From Steroidobacter agaridevorans (lineage in GTDB: Bacteria > Pseudomonadota > Gammaproteobacteria > Steroidobacterales > Steroidobacteraceae): a stretch of DNA of 64,000 bases. Shown here piece after piece: positions 62,897 through 64,000 of the stretch. The notes beneath the pieces were generated by a model. It was given only the letters and a program-made list of their open reading frames with translations. It made no database searches and had not been told where the DNA came from. How positions within the stretch are numbered: the first letter of the stretch is position 1; each line of letters begins with the position of its first letter. The stretch lies in the NCBI RefSeq assembly GCF_009932555.1, contig NZ_BLJO01000005.1:85140-149139 (forward strand), given 5' to 3'. A program made the translations under genes and the position numbers.

Positions 62897-63550
62897 TCAC
62901 ACCGCGAGTTGCCTGATCTTCTCCTGATGTCCGCAACGGAAGAAGCGGCGTAGCTCGGCCAGCCACTTCTCCGGTTGCGAGCGCCGCGGATGCAGATAGC
63001 GCTGATCCAATGAGCGGCAATAGCGCGCCGCGTGCCGATTGGCTTCTTCGTAGCGACGCCGGCTGATCTCATCCAGCTGCGGCAGGAAACTCACCCCGTT
63101 GAACATCCTTGCATGCAACGCGCCCGGGAACGCGCCCGCGCGTTGCTGGGTGATCAAGGCGAGCGCCGTGGCGTACTTGTCCACTTCGGCCTGCAGCTCC
63201 AGCTCGAGCAGCGACACCGGCCGGCCGCGCGCCAGACTCCAGATCAAGTAGTGAAAGTGACTGACGCCTTCGAGCGCCGTGCAGAAGTCGTGCAGGTTGC
63301 CTTCGTCGAGCGCGTTCAGCGGATCCTGACGTTCCAGGCGGTCGAGCACCCGCTCATCGATGAACAGGCCGATGCGCACGTCGCCGTCTTCCTGCACCAC
63401 GAACACCTGCTCGTCGCTGAGCGGCCCGCGCTGATCGCCGACCACTTCACGCAGCCGTTGCGGGTCGCTGATCAAAAAATCTTCGGCGTCGTGCTCGACG
63501 GGAGCGTCGTACAGTCGGGTCAGGAGCGACTGCATACGACGCAGCAGCAT
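62897..63550 (-). CDS. Uncharacterised protein, first of a pair
   Basis: ATG 63550 (MLLRRMQSLL) gives 217 residues, rich in charged residues, with no signal peptide or membrane segment. Segments include VFVVQEDGDVRIGLFIDE and SHFHYLIWSLARGRPVSLLELELQAEVDKY (shown as SHFHYLIWSLARGRPVSLLE). No recognised domain. The start lies 1 base after the stop of the following minus-strand gene, so the two are probably translated together. Confidence 0.72.
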   Translation of the reverse strand: MLLRRMQSLLTRLYDAPVEHDAEDFLISDPQRLREVVGDQRGPLSDEQVFVVQEDGDVRIGLFIDERVLDRLERQDPLNALDEGNLHDFCTALEGVSHFHYLIWSLARGRPVSLLELELQAEVDKYATALALITQQRAGAFPGALHARMFNGVSFLPQLDEISRRRYEEANRHAARYCRSLDQRYLHPRRSQPEKWLAELRRFFRCGHQEKIRQLAV

Positions 63551-63551
63551 G

Positions 63552-64000
63552 TCAGTGCTCCTTTCTCCCGGCATTCACTGGCGCGACACCGAGACGCTGC
63601 AGGATCGCGAAGGCGCGCGGACTGCCCGTCTTCAGCCAGATCTCGTAGAGCCGCAGGATGTCCTTGTCGGTATGCTGATATGCCATCTCGGCCACATCGT
63701 TGAGCACATCGACCAGGCTCTGAAACTTTCTTGCGAGCTCCAGGAACACCGTCGCGAATGCCTGGCCACGGATCGAGTAGCGCATATTCTCGGCGAGCGT
63801 GCCGTACGCGCGGCCGCCCATCGCGATGTGGTAATCGATGTCGACCAGTTTGCGCGCGAAACTTTGCGCGAAGAAGCCAGCGATGAACAAAGAAACATCG
63901 CCCAACCGACGCAATGCCTCGTCACGCTGCTGACTGGATTGCGCGGCCGAGGCATCCGCCAGCATGTGCGCCAGCGGCTTGAGCCGGACGCCTTCGGGCG
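63552..64000 (-). CDS. Uncharacterised protein, 5' end cut by window edge
   Basis: Open to the right edge: residues upstream of the first internal Met read PEGVRLKPLAH, so the true start lies beyond base 64000. The visible 149 residues are helical with charged stretches and no signal peptide: LGDVSLFIAGFFAQSFARKL, KDILRLYEIWLKTG. No recognised domain. It overlaps nothing and is 1 base before the 62897-63550 gene. Confidence 0.7.
   Translation of the reverse strand, partial: PEGVRLKPLAHMLADASAAQSSQQRDEALRRLGDVSLFIAGFFAQSFARKLVDIDYHIAMGGRAYGTLAENMRYSIRGQAFATVFLELARKFQSLVDVLNDVAEMAYQHTDKDILRLYEIWLKTGSPRAFAILQRLGVAPVNAGRKEH

Overview
This is a GC-rich, tightly packed chromosomal window. The division and cell-wall (dcw) cluster order, the lpoA-yraN-rsmI-rnpB neighbourhood, GreB and SpeA all point to a gammaproteobacterium. 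Exported metalloproteases, a homospermidine synthase and a B12 locus with a CobN-like protein suggest something near Xanthomonadales/Nevskiales/Steroidobacter; that placement is inference. No tRNA, rRNA, CRISPR array, transposase or integrase was seen.

Layout. 1-11882 (minus strand): dcw cluster mraZ-rsmH-ftsL-ftsI-murE-murF-mraY-murD-ftsW-murG-murC, mostly joined by 4-base start/stop overlaps. It has a consensus-like promoter and a three-repeat MraZ operator; murC runs off the left edge. 12245-15560: RNase P RNA, rsmI, and the divergent lipoprotein gene lpoA. 15634-17807: yraN, a CPXCG zinc-ribbon protein, an anchored HExxH protein and an inositol-phosphatase-family enzyme.

17850-37638 is a cobalamin (B12) island with two cobalamin riboswitches. 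The left one (minus strand) leads an operon of an exported, membrane-anchored CobN-like chelatase subunit, a MotA/TolQ/ExbB-like protein and a small DUF2149/ExbD-like protein. The right one (plus strand) leads btuB, cobD, cobO, btuF, btuC, btuD, cbiB and cobQ. Between them lie cobU (minus) and cobT-cobS-cobC (plus), plus an inserted group of ECF sigma factor, zinc-type anti-sigma factor, a six-cysteine bufferin-like secreted peptide and a DoxX protein. Together they cover outer-membrane capture (BtuB), periplasmic binding (BtuF), inner-membrane import (BtuCD), adenosylation (CobO, and a second PduO-type enzyme at 39126) and nucleotide-loop assembly. No corrin-ring synthesis gene and no CobS/CobT AAA+ chelatase partner is visible, so the CobN-like protein is probably not a biosynthetic cobalt chelatase. 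I regard it and its ExbB/ExbD-like partners as the best candidate for an under-described system.

37635-41316 is accessory: an AbiE-like regulator/nucleotidyltransferase pair with a frameshift and a 24-bp inverted-repeat operator, the PduO adenosyltransferase and an orphan phage-tail-sheath protein. 41380-53694 carries envelope and proteolysis genes (YpfJ-type peptidase, glycosyltransferase, HtpX, L,D-transpeptidase, two TPM proteins, LemA, M13 peptidase), then a methyltransferase, a hydrolase, GreB and a YkvA-like protein. 53731-59003 holds homospermidine synthase and arginine decarboxylase (polyamines) around a GST and a sulfurtransferase. 59339-64000 has an RRM RNA-binding protein, an exported methyltransferase-like lipoprotein coupled to an aspartoacylase-family protein, a NUDIX hydrolase and three unrecognised genes, the last cut by the right edge.
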